Positions 35,397 to 47,377 of a DNA stretch of 64,000 nucleotides are shown in pieces. The notes beneath the pieces are model-generated. The model did not search any database. It saw only the letters and a program-made list of their open reading frames with translations, and was not told where the DNA came from. Positions within the stretch are counted from its first letter, which is position 1. The number at the start of each line of letters is the position of its first letter. The DNA is taken from positions 8,246,001 to 8,310,000 of the forward strand of contig JAUKUA010000001.1 in the NCBI GenBank assembly GCA_030549175.1, written 5' to 3'. The position numbers were made by a program, and so were the translations under genes. The stretch is from Lasiosphaeris hirsuta (lineage: Eukaryota > Ascomycota > Sordariomycetes > Sordariales > Lasiosphaeriaceae).

Positions 35397-38300
35397 TTAA
35401 TAACCTCTGTAGGAACCTGACCGACTGCTTGCCTCTCCATCGTCCAAGTACGGTGGCGGAGGGTCCTGTGGCATCGGAGGCGGCAGCCGGCCTGGCGCGC
35501 CCAACACCGACGACCTGTGGTTCTTCATAGACGAGTGGTGCCCTCCCGACCCGGAGTGTTGTGACGGGGTGTGAGTTCTCTTGGAGGCCGACCGGCTAAC
35601 GGCTTTCGACGACGACAACGACAATGAGGAAGCCGATGGGGCGCTCGAGAAACCTATCAGGGATGAGAAAGAGCTGATGATATCGCCGACGCCGCTATAG
35701 CCGTGGCCTTGGCCCTGGCGCCGCTTTGAGGGCCGATGCTTGAGCGAACCAACGTGATACGGCCGCTCGCGATAGGTAGCCGCGTGAGCAGCCGAAATGG
35801 CAGTCTGGACCGTTTTGAGCGTGGAGCCAAAGTGCTTAAGGCCATAGAGCTGACGCACCACGGCGTCAACGCCGGCCTCGTCCAACACGGTGTAGCCGTA
35901 GCCTGAGCCGGAGCCCGAGCCCGAGCCCGAGCCGGCGGACTGCTGCATGCGAGCTGTCAGGGCGGCTACCAGCTCCTCGTGGCGACTACGGTCCATGCGT
36001 AGGGCCTTGAGACGCTCTCGGCCGCCGCCGACCTCAATCTTCTCCTTCTCCTGGCTGATAAGCATGTCGAGGTAGTCCAGCGTTACGTCGTTGTATGCCG
36101 TGATGCTGTGCTTCTCAAGATACAAGCCGAACTGGGCCGCCGCGTTCTGCACCTGCGCATGCTCGTACTGATACTCGCGGATCAGCTGCTTCGCCTCCTG
36201 GAGGCCCTTCTGGCGCAGCGTCGAGTCGGTCGCGTTGGCGGCCAGGTCCTGCTCGATGCGCACGTCGGTCACCGTGGCCGTGAACTCTTCAAACTCGGCC
36301 AGGATGTGCAGGTGCATGCGCCAGTGGTGGCCGCAGATGCGGCAGTGGTCCTTGCCCTCAAAGGCCCAGCAGTGGATCAGGCCCGGGAATGCCACAACCT
36401 CGGCGGGGATGTCGTCGAGATAGCACTCGCGGTGGCAGTGCGACTTGTAGTCGGTGATGCGCTTGCCGGCGCCGTCATCCTTGCTCTCGATGCACTCGCG
36501 GCTAGTGCAGACGGTGCGTGGCATGCTCAGCTTCTTCTCGCGCATCTCGATGCGCTCAAACTGCAGCTTCTTGCGCAGCGCTTCGCCCGTCAGCCGCGAG
36601 TCGGCCAGCTCGCGCTCGCGGTCCTGGCACATGGCGATGTTCTTGCCGATCAGCTGCGAGATGTCGGCCAGCGGCTTGGTCAACTCAAGGATGAGTTGGC
36701 GGGTGCCGTTGAGGCTGATTGTGCTGGTGACAGAGTGTGGATGCTTGGACTGGAAGAAGCCGACGAGGCGTCTGGACTCGTCACCGGAGTGCTTCCACGA
36801 CCGCCGGAAATCTTCCTCATTTTCCATCCTGTGCTCGAGGGGGAAAAAAACTCGTCGTTAGAAAAAAAAAAAAAAAGAGGAAGGGAGGGGGAGTTGTGCC
36901 GAGCGGGGGGGGGGGGGGAGGCTGCACTCACATGACGCCCTGCTTATACGCTGCTAGGTAGCGGAAGCTCTCCGAGTCGAAGCAGTATGACGTTTGCATG
37001 GTGAGTGACAGCTTTACTTCGGACTGTTGTGCCAGCAGCGTCTCGAGGGGTCCAAAGGTGTCGCCAGGGGTATAGTTCGAGATGCGCGTGTTAGTAAAGC
37101 CAAAGGCGATATTGTCGACGGCGCTGCGGTGTAGGTGTGTTAGGAGCTCCTTGATGCAGAACTCAAAAGTAATGGTCAACCGTGCGTTATTGGATTTGAG
37201 TAAAATCAGGATGCCATGTAGCTCCTCGTAGCTGCTCAGCGTGGCCAGGATGTCGGCCATATTCTTCTTATCATACTGCACGCCTCTGGTGTCGCCAATG
37301 CCAGGCGTGTCGATGAGCCGGATGGTCTTGGAGCAGATATTGATGGGGTACACGGACGTTTGTTGGGTCGCCGAGTCGCCCTTACTGCCGTCGTGCTCGT
37401 CGTCGCGTTCGCCGACGTTGATCTTGTGCTGAATGATTTTGCCGTCCGGGCGAGAACGGTCCATGACTTGGGTTTGGAAGGAGCAAGGGATGACCCACTG
37501 CAGCTCGTCGCTCTTCAGCGCATCGTCGAGAGTCTCGAAGGTCAGGTAGTTGATGAAGGCGTTGATGAAGGTCGACTTGCCCACGCCCGTCTCGCCGAGG
37601 ATGAGTATGTTGACGTAGTCGGAGGACGCGAGGCCCTGCAAGAGGTTTTGCAGCTTGCTCTCGTCGCGATAGGGCGTGTAGCTGGGCCCGTGAGCCGTGG
37701 CATTGTTGCACTTGAAGGCGTAGTTGTGGAAGTAGCTACGGCCGCAGTCGCAGTAGAAGTACTTGTCAGAGTGGCCATACTCGAGAGGGTGGAAGCACCG
37801 CAGGCACATCCATGGCACGTCGGTCACGCCATCGCACCGGGGACCCGGGCAAGGAATCTTGACGAACCGGCGCCGGACGGGCTTCTGGACATTATGCACC
37901 TCAAGAGAATTGTCTTTGCACCGGGCGAAGCACTTGTCGGCCAGGTACTTGCGCCGGTCAAGCAGATCGGCCGTGACCTCAGTCCCATTTCGGTACTCGG
38001 CGATGCACGGAGCCTCGAGCTGCGGGCTCGTAGCATCGCAATCTTCCACAACGACCTTGGCGCCGGCCTTGCGCTCCGTGTCGAGTAGCTCTATGAAGAG
38101 CGCCTTGTTGGCCGACCAGGAGTCGTCCCGCATGGTTGACTGGCCGAACGAAAGCACGTAGATAGGAGGGTCGTCGTGGACCTGCTGTTGGAGGAGGTCC
38201 ACCAGGTGTATCTTGCCGTAGTAGCCGATATAAGCAGCGCCATTCCTGACGGCACCCGCAACGAACTCTGTTTTTTCACGCTGCTGGTTGACAATGTCGG

Positions 38301-39429
38301 AATCCGGCGCCGCCAGCACAGACTGCCGTAGTTCCTGCAGGATAGAGGAAGGTTTAGACCCGGTGCGGACGTCGCGCAGAGCCTGGCCGTAAAGGGTCTT
38401 GGCGCGGTTGATGGTGTGCTCGAGGTCCTGGACCCGTCGTCGGACGTCATCACTGTGGTCAGGCGAGACATAGTCCCGGTTTGTCGAGAGGAAGCTCGAA
38501 TAGTCCGTGACGCGACGGTAAGCCGCCAACAAGTCGTCCAATGTAGCACAGAAGCTAGCAAGGTGGTCGGGGCTGATTTGGGTAGTTGACGCGCCGATTG
38601 GCGGGGCCTCGCCATCATCATCGTCGTCCCCGATAAAGCCCATGAAAATGGAGATGGGGAGCAGCTTGTAAGCGATGGGGTTACCCTTACCCATGTTTAC
38701 CTGCTGGAGCGCCTGGGGCACTTGCCGACGCAGCAAGTCTCCCACTTCTTCGATGCTCTGGACGTGCACAATACGTGTCAACACTTGGCTGAAGACGCCA
38801 ATGTCAAGCTGTGCTGAACCCGGATGAAACGATGGTGGCCGAAAGCCGCCGCTTGCACCGGCATCGGCTACCGAGTTCTTGAGATATTCGGCCGCTGCAC
38901 CAACCTGAGCTACCTGGCCCTCATCGACACGCTGGTTTATCTCGACGATGGTCTCGACGCCCCACTCGACCGCCACCACCACATGGGTAGCACGTGTGCC
39001 TTGTAAAGCACCTAGGTCAATGCTCGGCCCTAGGTATCCGGAGCGGCGGTTGACGCGCTCCTTGACGGTGAAGAGGCGGTGGATGAGGGCGGCTTGGGCA
39101 ACATGGTCGGTGGTGCGTTGGCGGCACAGGTAGGCCAGCGAGTCCTGGGTCGGGCTCCGGCGGCCCGGGAGGTCGAGTAGGCCACCGAGAATGCTGGCTC
39201 CAAGATCGGGTGACACACCGAGGAGGTCGAACTTGTCCCTGTACGCATCGGTCGAGATGGTCTGGATTGTGGTGGTGGCGGTGGCAGCGGCAGGATTGCG
39301 GATGACGACGTCCTCGGGCGGCTGAGCCAAACCGAAGACGGATCCGAGGAAGGTGTCGGTCGTTGCATCGTACAGAGTGCCAATCTCGGCTGCTTGGCCC
39401 AAGGCTGGACGGGGCTGTGCGTTGTTCAT
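35397..39429 (-). CDS. Large fungal GTPase with two Cys/His clusters, two exons
   Basis: Exons are 36932-39429 and 35397-36828. The 103-nt intron (GTGAGT donor, GCACAG acceptor) carries poly-A and poly-G runs. Product 1309 aa, starting MNNAQPRPALG; an upstream in-frame ATG at 39483 is less likely. A Cys cluster (CPGPRC, then CLRC and CDCG) occupies about residues 526-563. The P-loop GETGVGKSTFINAF is at about 610. Switch-II-like LIDTPGIGDTRG is at about 708, and FGFTNTR near 778 could be the base-recognition loop. This is a septin/AIG1/TRAFAC-like G domain. Exon 2 adds a coiled coil, a second Cys/His cluster (HCRICGHHWRMH at about 995), a Ser-Gly repeat and a Pro-rich tail (PPPMPQDPPPPY). Role unknown. 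Divergent to a membrane protein gene 588 bp away. Confidence 0.85.
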
Positions 39430-40017
39430 GATGGTAACAACGATGGTTCGTTGTCCTTGAAGTCGGTAAAAAAAAACCCTCAAAAAACCCTCAAAAAAAA
39501 AAAAAACTGGGCTGGTAGGTTGAGGGATACAGGGAAGGGAAATAATAAGAGGTCAGGCACGGGGTCATGACAGACAACCCCAGGTGACAGGGAAAATAAG
39601 GGGGGGGCAGAGGGGGTGTACCTAAGGGCGTTCGCGAGGGCGTTCGCCAGGCGTTGCGTTGAGGACCTATGTATGCTAGTGCAAGCCATTATCACAGCAT
39701 CGTCCAATGAATAACTTCTCAGCGAAGAAAGGCTCGCCGAGGCGCCAGGCAGTCGAATGCTGCTGCAGCTACAAGCTGAAAAAATCTTTGAAAATCAAAT
39801 TAGGGCCGCAAAATGGGGGGCGGCCAGGAGGGCTATTCATTCAAAATAACGAGCTCATTTGCGGCCCGAAGCCTGCCGGTCTCGAATAATTGTCCCACAT
39901 ACACCAGCACTTCGCTCGAGAACGCCCTTCCCCCACTCGAGTGCTTCGATTGTTTCTTCCCCCGATCTCTCCACTGGCGGCGTATTAGCACTTTTCCCCC
40001 TTCCACACACCACATCG
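39430..40017. promoter_or_regulatory. Divergent promoter region between GTPase and membrane protein genes
   Basis: 588 bp between opposed start codons. Holds poly-A runs near 39475-39500, a purine-rich tract near 39600-39615 and CT-rich sequence before the plus-strand start. Joint regulation is inferred from geometry only. Confidence 0.45.
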
Positions 40018-41271
40018 ATGGCCTCACAGCCGCCGCCGCTGCTCCGGAATCCGATACAGCTCGGCGCCGAGCCACCCCCGGATCTGTCCGTCCTGGAGTG
40101 CGCACCACTTGACCCACACCACCTCCATGAACGCGAGCCGGAGGTCGTGGCCCTCTATCTCCAGTGGTCCTCCACCCGGCCCGCTCCACCGCCCTACAAC
40201 CCCGCGGCAGCCCTCCCGACGGTTGCCTCTGCCCTCGCTGGCTCCCGGGACGCTTGGACCATCAAGGCCGCCGCGGCATGGGTCCTCTCACGGCAGCTGG
40301 GCGACCACAGCTTCGAGCTCTACGCCCTGGCGCAGCTGATCCGGCACTGCGGGGTAGCCCTCTTCGGACCCTGGGCCTTCATCGAGGCCCGCTGCCCCGT
40401 AGGCTCGTCCATCCGCCGCTTCGCCAACCACTGGGTCGCGTGGAACGCTAGCTTCTCCGCCGCTGGCTCCCCGTCCGAGTTCGCCGGCCTGCACGCCGCT
40501 ACCCTGGTAAACCAGGTGGTCCGCGGCGAGACGCACGACCCACGCACATTTGCGCTCGAACACTGGTTCCAGCCCTGCGGAGACGACTTGGCGGCCAAGT
40601 GCGATCACAACCCGGCCGTGCGGAGAGCAAAGGAACGCGAGAGGCTGAGGCCCGCACCGCCAAAGCCGTCACGGCTCGGGCGGGTCGATGAGTTGAAATT
40701 GCAGACCCGAGCTGGGCCGACCAAGGGGGCGTATTGGAAGTTCAAGCGGAGGATCGTCTTTAGTGTACGTGACTGTGTCCATCCCGCTGGTCTCTCCTCC
40801 CTCGCGCCCGTGGACACCTTCGTCATCGCTAACAATGCCCTATCTAGGTCCTGTTCCTCTTGAACCTCATCATTACTGGGATCATAGTTGGCCTCCAGCT
40901 GGGGCAGGTCCTCCTATATACGCCAGGCTTGCGCGTGAGCAATGTCAGATTCTCAGCTTTTGTAGTCGTGGTAGGCCTGGGGCAGTTCATCTTTAGCTTC
41001 TGCGGATGGCGTCCATGGTTTGCCGGCTACGGGGTTGTCTTCATCCTAATGGCATTCGCCAATGGGGTGACCTGGGCCATCGACACCAAGTCGTGCATTC
41101 ATGTAAGTCCCCTTTATTGCTACCTGCTCAAGACTATCAGAATTTAGGCTGATATCCTTCTAGTTTCTAAACGTTGGCCAGTGTTCGCATATCACGTCTT
41201 CGACCGCGTTTGTATTGTTATGTATACTCTTCTCCGCCATGCACCTAATAGCAGTTCGGACATCATCGTAA
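40018..41271 (+). CDS. Uncharacterised four-helix membrane protein, three exons
   Basis: Exons are 40018-40764, 40848-41102 and 41164-41271; introns of 83 nt (gctaac branch) and 61 nt (GTAAGT donor), both phase 0. Product 369 aa. The first 245 residues are soluble and Pro/Ala/Trp-rich, with no signal peptide (MASQPPPLLRNPIQLGAEPP). Four hydrophobic helices follow: FLLNLIITGIIVGLQLGQVL, FSAFVVVVGLGQFIFSFC, GYGVVFILMAFANGVTWAI and STAFVLLCILFSAMHLIAV. The short third exon is supported because it supplies the last helix. I recognise no domain. It is a tail-embedded protein with a cytosolic N-terminal domain, and the divergent GTPase is a candidate partner. Confidence 0.8.
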
Positions 41272-43984
41272 AAACCTTGATTTATTTGTTTGCTTAGGAT
41301 AATCTTAGGCTCACTCGGAGTGTCAAGGTTTAGCGATAGGCTATGGCTAAAGGCCCTTTTATATTTATCAACGTTGTCGTTTATATGAACAAGGCCGTTT
41401 ACTAGGTAGGTAGTTAGGCTCCCGAGTTTGATGTTGGAGACTATCTTCGTGCCTACAGGCACGGGGACAATAGTGGAAATATATCACGTACGCGGAAGGC
41501 GTCGCCACTAACACCTTCTGCCTGGCCGTCTACTAACTGCTCTCTGTTCTAGCTACGACTACGGACGATAATAGACCGTGCCAGGTCGCGAGCTGCCCAT
41601 TGCAGCCAAGAGGTAAGAGAGCGTCGACTCACGGGACCCTCGCGTTCCTGCCAATCACGCGTCTACGGAAGCAGGAACAAGGCGGCTGGAGGAGCCTGCT
41701 CCATATGCGATATCACCGCAGCGGCGAATCGAGTTCTAATCTAAAGACTCATAGTTGACGGCATGTCCAGAGAGTGCCTCACCACTACGTACTAGGCCAC
41801 AAGATAGCTTAGCCGCATGTTCCTTTGGCATCTTGGGGGTCAAGTTCTTGCATCATTCAATATGCTGGGATATGGTATGCTATGTTAAATTTATGTACCA
41901 GTACATTGTGTACCATCCCTAAAGTTATGCTGAGATGTAACGTAGGGTGCGCTGTGGTTGGCAAGGGTTACTGAACAAGATGACCCGCGCAGCTCGGTGT
42001 AAGCATATGCATTCATTGAAGCCTGCCCTCTCTAGCGCTCTGCGCGCGGGCAGTCTATTTATTCATCAGCGCCCGTTACGGCCCCGATCTGTATTGCTAA
42101 AGAAATCGTCATCACCTAAAGCGGTGATTCAGTAGCCTATGCCTATTGCCCAGTGGTTGCAGGCCATGATGCAAGGGTGTGCACCGGCCTCTGGTGGTGA
42201 TGCGTGGATTGCTTCGAACCGCCTCTTTATAGCTAGGAAACGACAAGTTATATAGGAGGCAGATATAACTACTATATTGTAGAACTTTAAAACAGAGAGT
42301 TAATACGCTAACTACTAAACTTATTTCCTACGGTTGCTGTTTTCTTTTAAGGGAAAAATATGCCACCCCTATTTGGCCTAAAACCTGTCCCTTGTCTTGT
42401 AAAGTTAATAATGTCGTGTATGGTGAAAAGGCAAAGCTGAGGGTGAAGTGAGCCCGATTTTAGCCTAACTATCTTTGGATGAGGCTCTGTTCTTTTTAGA
42501 GACCGACTATAGGAATAGTCACCCTCCACGACATTTTCTGATCAAGTCTGTCTTAGTCAGAGACTCGGGGCCCCGGGGCCGGTACGAATATACCTTCACT
42601 CAAACGCAATTCATTCTTTTATATAGGAGCCTCAAGCTCACCAAAAGTTGAGGACTTATTCCTCAAGTAAAGCAATACACGTTCATGCCTTGTTTCCTGC
42701 AAGAGCAATCCTACATATCTCCACCTGTATACGCCTCTGTTGGCGGTGGCCTGTGCTCCACTGCCCACCCATTTCTCCAGATCCAGACAGCCACTGCCTT
42801 TTCCCTGCGCCACGCACCACACATACCATCTCTCCCACACCTAGGCAAATACAGCCTCTGTTTGAGTCTTTACCCACTGATCATAGCAGCATTTCAACCC
42901 CAACACCAACCTTCAGACATCTGTGCTTCACTTAGACCTCCGACATCCAACATATGAACCCTCCAGAGTTCGGATTGTAACGATAACGCGAAATAGGTGA
43001 CGCTAAATTTTCAGTCAACTTTTTTAAAAGTTGCAAGGTAGGGCCCGTAGCTTTCGTTGCTTTGCATCTCAAGCCTAGAGTACCTTGGGAAAAGTGCTGC
43101 AAATTAGGTCAAACTGTTGCTTCAAGTTGACTTGATCATATCTGAGGAGCGTCCGAGTCGGCATAGCTCGCGGAAAAAAAAATCGAGATGACGTGACAAC
43201 CCAGATACGATCATGATCCATTTTCTAGCTCATCGACGTGATAGGGCGGTTGGTTCCTTTGTGAGGGGTTCTGGTGCTGTCTCCGCTCTAGCCTTTGCCA
43301 AGGAAGCTTGTGGCTGGCTGATGGGGGGAAGATCAAAGCTTGTTACGACCACAGAAGCGCCCCTTAGAACGCCATCGGACAGCCCTGTTGGGCCTGCCGA
43401 CGACAAGGGGTGTTGAAAGTGCATAAATCAGTCCGGATCCTCATACACGAGCAGCATCACGACAACCGCCCCGTTTGCGGTGGCTGGCTGAGCAGCACAA
43501 CCTCATGTCGAGCCCCGCAGGATGCGGACTTAGCCACTCAGAATTGGTGATGGAGGCAGCAGGCGGTGAGGCCCAGAACCTGGCCGTGCAGGACTATTGA
43601 AGCAGAAATCTCACCCAGAGCCAAGAAGGGAAATCCGAAGATCAAAACACCTAAAAAAGGTGGATGGCTGTTCACAAGAGCCATGCAAGAAGGGAAACAC
43701 GAGGCGAGGATCAAAACACCAAAGGTCGGGTGGCTGGCTGTACAAGAGCCTTGCATTCTTGTTCGACGATCCAGATCGGGCTGTGCTCTGTTCCATCATG
43801 GAACCTGCTAGAAGAATGATGAATTCTATGAACCTGACCGTCTATATAACAGGGGGCATCGCCGTCCTGTTTGATGCCAACCCACTCTCTCAGTCTCGAA
43901 CAAGCTCAAAGCCCAACACACAAGACATCATTCAAGACATTTAATCCCCCAACCCTCAATATCAGTACTTCAATTTTCCACACA
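41272..43984. other. Gene-poor stretch
   Basis: About 2.7 kb without a supported gene. 42230-42345 is AT-rich and RIP-like. A diverged tandem repeat lies at 43621-43753, and short GTGGCTGGCTG motifs recur at about 43309, 43481 and 43730. Confidence 0.6.
43621..43753. repeat. Diverged tandem duplication of about 67 bp
   Basis: Two adjacent units share aagaagggaaa, gatcaaaacacc, a TGGCTG core and acaagagcc in the same order, with small indels between them. Confidence 0.75.
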
Positions 43985-44692
43985 ATGGCTCCCAGCCTGA
44001 TCCCATTCGGCCTCGAAGGTCTTTCAGCAACTTACTTGGTGCTGACCCGGACCCTGGTCGTTGAAGCCAAGGGCGAAATCCCCAGACTCTGGCTAAACCC
44101 ATCCCTGGACCGCACCAACTGGCCCGGCGCCTTCAAGTTCAAGCTCGAGGGCTACCCCGGGGGCCTCAATCCCTCGGGCGAGCAGCAGATCGACGTCAAG
44201 AACGTGACCGTCGTGAACCTCCCGCGGGCGTACTTTGACAGTACCACCGTCTTGGTCGAGACCGCCACCAAGACCTACACGGTCCCCATCACCTACGACC
44301 CCCCCTTCAACCCCCTCAAGGCCACCGCCGCCCTCGACGTCACCGACGACATCTCTAAGGGCCTGAACGGTCTCCAGCTCTCGGACGTTCTCCCGCCCAT
44401 CACCAAGATCGTGACCGGCGGCGAGCAGTTCGTCCTCACGGCACGCATCCCCACGGAGTCTGGCTCGACCGTCGACCTGCGCTTCAACCCGGAGTACTTC
44501 CAGCTGCTTGGGTCCTGGCTCGCGAACGGCGACATCAATTGGCGCCTGCAGCTGACCAAGTTCCCCGTCGACAAGGCGAACCCGCAGCTCATCGAGGTCG
44601 AGACGCACTACCCTGTGGCCCAGCCCAACCCGTTCCGGTGGTCGAATATCATCCAGGGTTATATCATCCGTGCCGTGCTCTTGAAGGAGTAG
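43985..44692 (+). CDS. Protein of unknown function, 235 aa
   Basis: Single-exon frame from the ATG in CACAATGGCT (a good Kozak context) to a TAG after LLKE. It is beta-strand rich, with many Pro, Val and Thr residues (for example NVTVVNLPRAYFDSTTVLVE and IVTGGEQFVLTARIPTESG) and no signal peptide or membrane helix. The third-position GC bias is strong, which supports coding. I do not recognise the family. The beta-rich fold would suit an adhesion, cytolysin-like or carbohydrate-binding protein, but none of these is shown. Confidence 0.7.
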   Translation: MAPSLIPFGLEGLSATYLVLTRTLVVEAKGEIPRLWLNPSLDRTNWPGAFKFKLEGYPGGLNPSGEQQIDVKNVTVVNLPRAYFDSTTVLVETATKTYTVPITYDPPFNPLKATAALDVTDDISKGLNGLQLSDVLPPITKIVTGGEQFVLTARIPTESGSTVDLRFNPEYFQLLGSWLANGDINWRLQLTKFPVDKANPQLIEVETHYPVAQPNPFRWSNIIQGYIIRAVLLKE

Positions 44693-45730
44693 ATCGACAG
44701 TTGTGCATATTGCGTGTCTGATGCTGGAGATTGCCGACATTGCGTGGTTGTGCACGTGGTCAATCGGGGATGGCGATGGTTGGGAATATGGACCTTCTTT
44801 TTAAGCGGTTTGCGATACTGGCACTGTCATTCACGTCGTTTTCCACCCAAACAGGTACTTTACCTGCCTAGGTAGATAATCCTCTTAATCTGAAATTTCG
44901 TCTTGTGATGCAATTCCGAATTGCGTTATTGATTTGGTCGATATTGGTGAAATCCTGCCATTTTTCGTCGTTAATAAACTGCCGCTCGTAGTCCGAATCA
45001 CGGCAAATATATTGACGTATCTAATGTTCATACATGTATTTTCCCATTTTGTAAACTTGGAAGACCTCGACGTTTATCCACGTACGAGAGGAACCCCAGT
45101 GTCCTCACGTTGGCCCGGAGAGAGTACGGGCTTTGCAGTTTCTTCGTTGGAGCCGTCGCATTAACGCTCAGGGGGTAGCATTCGTGTCTCGATTTTCACC
45201 TTTCCAGTAATCATCAAGTTCAGTGAAGTTCCACTTCCATATTTATGAGGCGCAGCAGATCCAGCACACATCGGTCTTAGGAAGGATGACAGTGCGAAAG
45301 GCCATCTGGGCGGCAACATAGGCTGTAGCTAACCAAACAACCCAGTTATTATGTGCATGGACAACATTAATGTGGCCTAAGCCCACATCCTCGGGTGGGT
45401 TAAGTAGCTCTTCCCAATTGTAAATCGAGGTTAGCGGCTGCGGTCGTAGATGTGCGTCCGGGCTGGTATCTTAGTATCGTTATATTTTATATATGGCTCC
45501 CCATAAAATAGCGGTAGGCATAAGCGACGGATTCTTAAGAGGAGGAAGCTCTCTAATTCTTAGAATAAATCTCAGAGAGTTGGATGAGCCGTGTGAGGGA
45601 ACCTATCGCCCCTGAGTGGGCGAGGCTTCTTATCGGGGTATGTCGTGCTAGAGAACTGGAAACTCGCTGTGAAAGTTGGCTCAGATTGTTGCCCCTCTGC
45701 TCCTGCTGCGTTTGGATCAAACTTGGGCTG
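44693..45730. other. Intergenic, no gene seen
   Basis: About 1 kb, with moderately AT-rich parts near 45450-45500. Nothing recognisable. Confidence 0.6.
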
Positions 45731-46780
45731 CTATGGAGCGTATCCTGGCATTCCATACAGCTCAAGGATTCTCAGCGCCTGAGGCTTGCCATTCCAAGCA
45801 GCCAGATGCAGCGATGTCTCCCCATCGTGAGACTGTGCATCAATGAACGCACCGGCCATGGCAAGAACGCGGAGAGTCGCTGCTCTTCCTATGTAAACAG
45901 CGAGATGCAATGGTATCTTTCGCTTCATCGTCATGACATCAGAGGGGATTCCATACGTCAGGTAGAATGACACTATCAGCTGTTTTCCGCGTGAGGCGGA
46001 ACAGTATAGAGAGTTCCAGCCGTCATGCGTGATACCCTGGGGATCAGATCCGCCGCCCAAAAGGAGCTTGACACAGTCGAGTTGACCTGTCCAGGAAGCG
46101 CAATGAAGGGGGGTCCATCCCTTGTCGGTTGACATTTGCATGTTACTTCTACGACTTATTAGGAGTTTTACTACTGAGGTGTGACCCAACATACATACAT
46201 GTCATACGAAGGGCGGTTCCATCGACGCCAGCGTCACGCGCACACAATTCATAGTTCCCTCGCTAAGCATGCTGTGTGCCCTGAATGTGTCAGTTGTGTC
46301 TTCAGCATGGGAATACGAAAAATAGAAAACTTACCATTGGGTAACCTGGCCCAACGCCATAAACGCATTCTGCTCCGCGGCTCTAGCATTAAAATCTTGC
46401 CCCATGTTGAGCAAATACTCTCCACGATTGCGACCTGCCCCTTTCGACAAGCAAGTTCAAACAACTATCTCCCCACCACGCACTCCTGCGATACTCCGCG
46501 TTGCAGTAAGAATACAAACATCTCCATGTTTCCCATGACAGCAGCACAGTGAAGAGGCGTCGAGCCATGACTGTCCTTGCTGTTCAACCGTCGTCTCAGC
46601 CGGCTTTGTCGCATGCGATGGCTTAGTCTTGGGCCGTCCCATGGTCGTAGCCTCGATCGAGATCCAGGGAAATTTTCCATCAAATTTTCCTCGAGACACT
46701 CTGGCACCTCCCGAGACACCAAGATCATGCTGGTTGGTTGCTGCAAAGCTGGGTGGAAAGCTGGGGTGGCAATTCCCCTG
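45731..46780 (-). pseudogene. Ankyrin-repeat pseudogene
   Basis: Ankyrin repeats are plain in two pieces. In 46500-46560: HGSTPLHCAAVMGNMEMFVF. In 45731-46192: HTSVVKLLISRR, KGWTPLHCASWTGQLDCVKL, HDGWNSLYCSASRG and ETSLHLAAWNGKPQALRILE. Between them an intron (GTAAGT donor, ACTGAC branch, TTCAG acceptor, near 46280-46335) is intact, but the frames on either side fail to join: one shift is near 46480 and another near 46195. The 3' end has no clear terminal repeat. It is probably the C-terminal ankyrin part of a larger decayed gene. The 5' end touches the divergently oriented hydrolase relic. Confidence 0.7.
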
Positions 46781-47377
46781 CCTCCACTTCTAAGACGCGC
46801 GCATCGTGACCTTTAGCTACGGCGCCGACATTGCCTATTTCTGGGCCCCGGCCTCCCAAAAATGCATCCGTAACTACACCATCAACCTCGCCAACGCTAT
46901 CGCCCAACTCCGCGAGCGAACTGAAGCCGAGAACTGTCCTATCATATTCGTAACGTATAGCCTAGGCGGACCCGTCCTTGAAGATGTTAGTCCCTTCCCT
47001 TTAATTATTTATAGCCCCCCTGAGAATGGGTGCACTCTAACCCCTGAGTGTATTATCGAGGTAATGCTCGTATCCCGTAACAGTCCCGAACCGTACCTGT
47101 AAAAATCTACGACACTACCGTCGGCGTCTGCTTCTTCGGCATACCGTGCTGCGGCTCGACACTGGCGAATTGGGGGGCTGTGTTTGGGCGGATTGCGAAT
47201 ACGGTTAAGAAGATTAATACTAACTTATTGAAGGTTCTCGAGTCTGAGTCTGAGGTCTTGGCGATAATTCAGGGGGATTTTCACGTTATGTTACGGAGTA
47301 GGTCCGATCAGAGACGGCCGAGTCTTCCAGTGTTGACGGAGTTGTTGAGGTGGGTGAGGGCGATTCAGAAGGCGTAG
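46770..47377 (+). pseudogene. Alpha/beta-hydrolase (NLR N-terminal type) relic
   Basis: The sequence reads RIVTFSYGADIAYFWAP, NLANAIAQLRERTEAENC and IIFVTYSLGGPVLED, where Ser in Tyr-Ser-Leu-Gly-Gly stands at the nucleophile elbow. After an intron-like stretch it continues with CFFGIPCCG and NWGAVFGRIANTVKKINTNL. This is the DUF676-like lipase fold found at the N-terminus of many fungal NACHT/NB-ARC receptors. Breaks are an in-frame TAA after SRNSPEPYL (about 47100), a one-base shift just after it, and an early stop at 47375-47377. The NACHT part that should follow is absent. No clean start codon is seen, and a TAA lies just upstream. Confidence 0.75.

Noticed and set aside
37360..38088. Plus-strand Val/Ala-rich frame within the GTPase locus
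   Set aside because: Antisense shadow of the GTPase coding strand; no motif or splice support.
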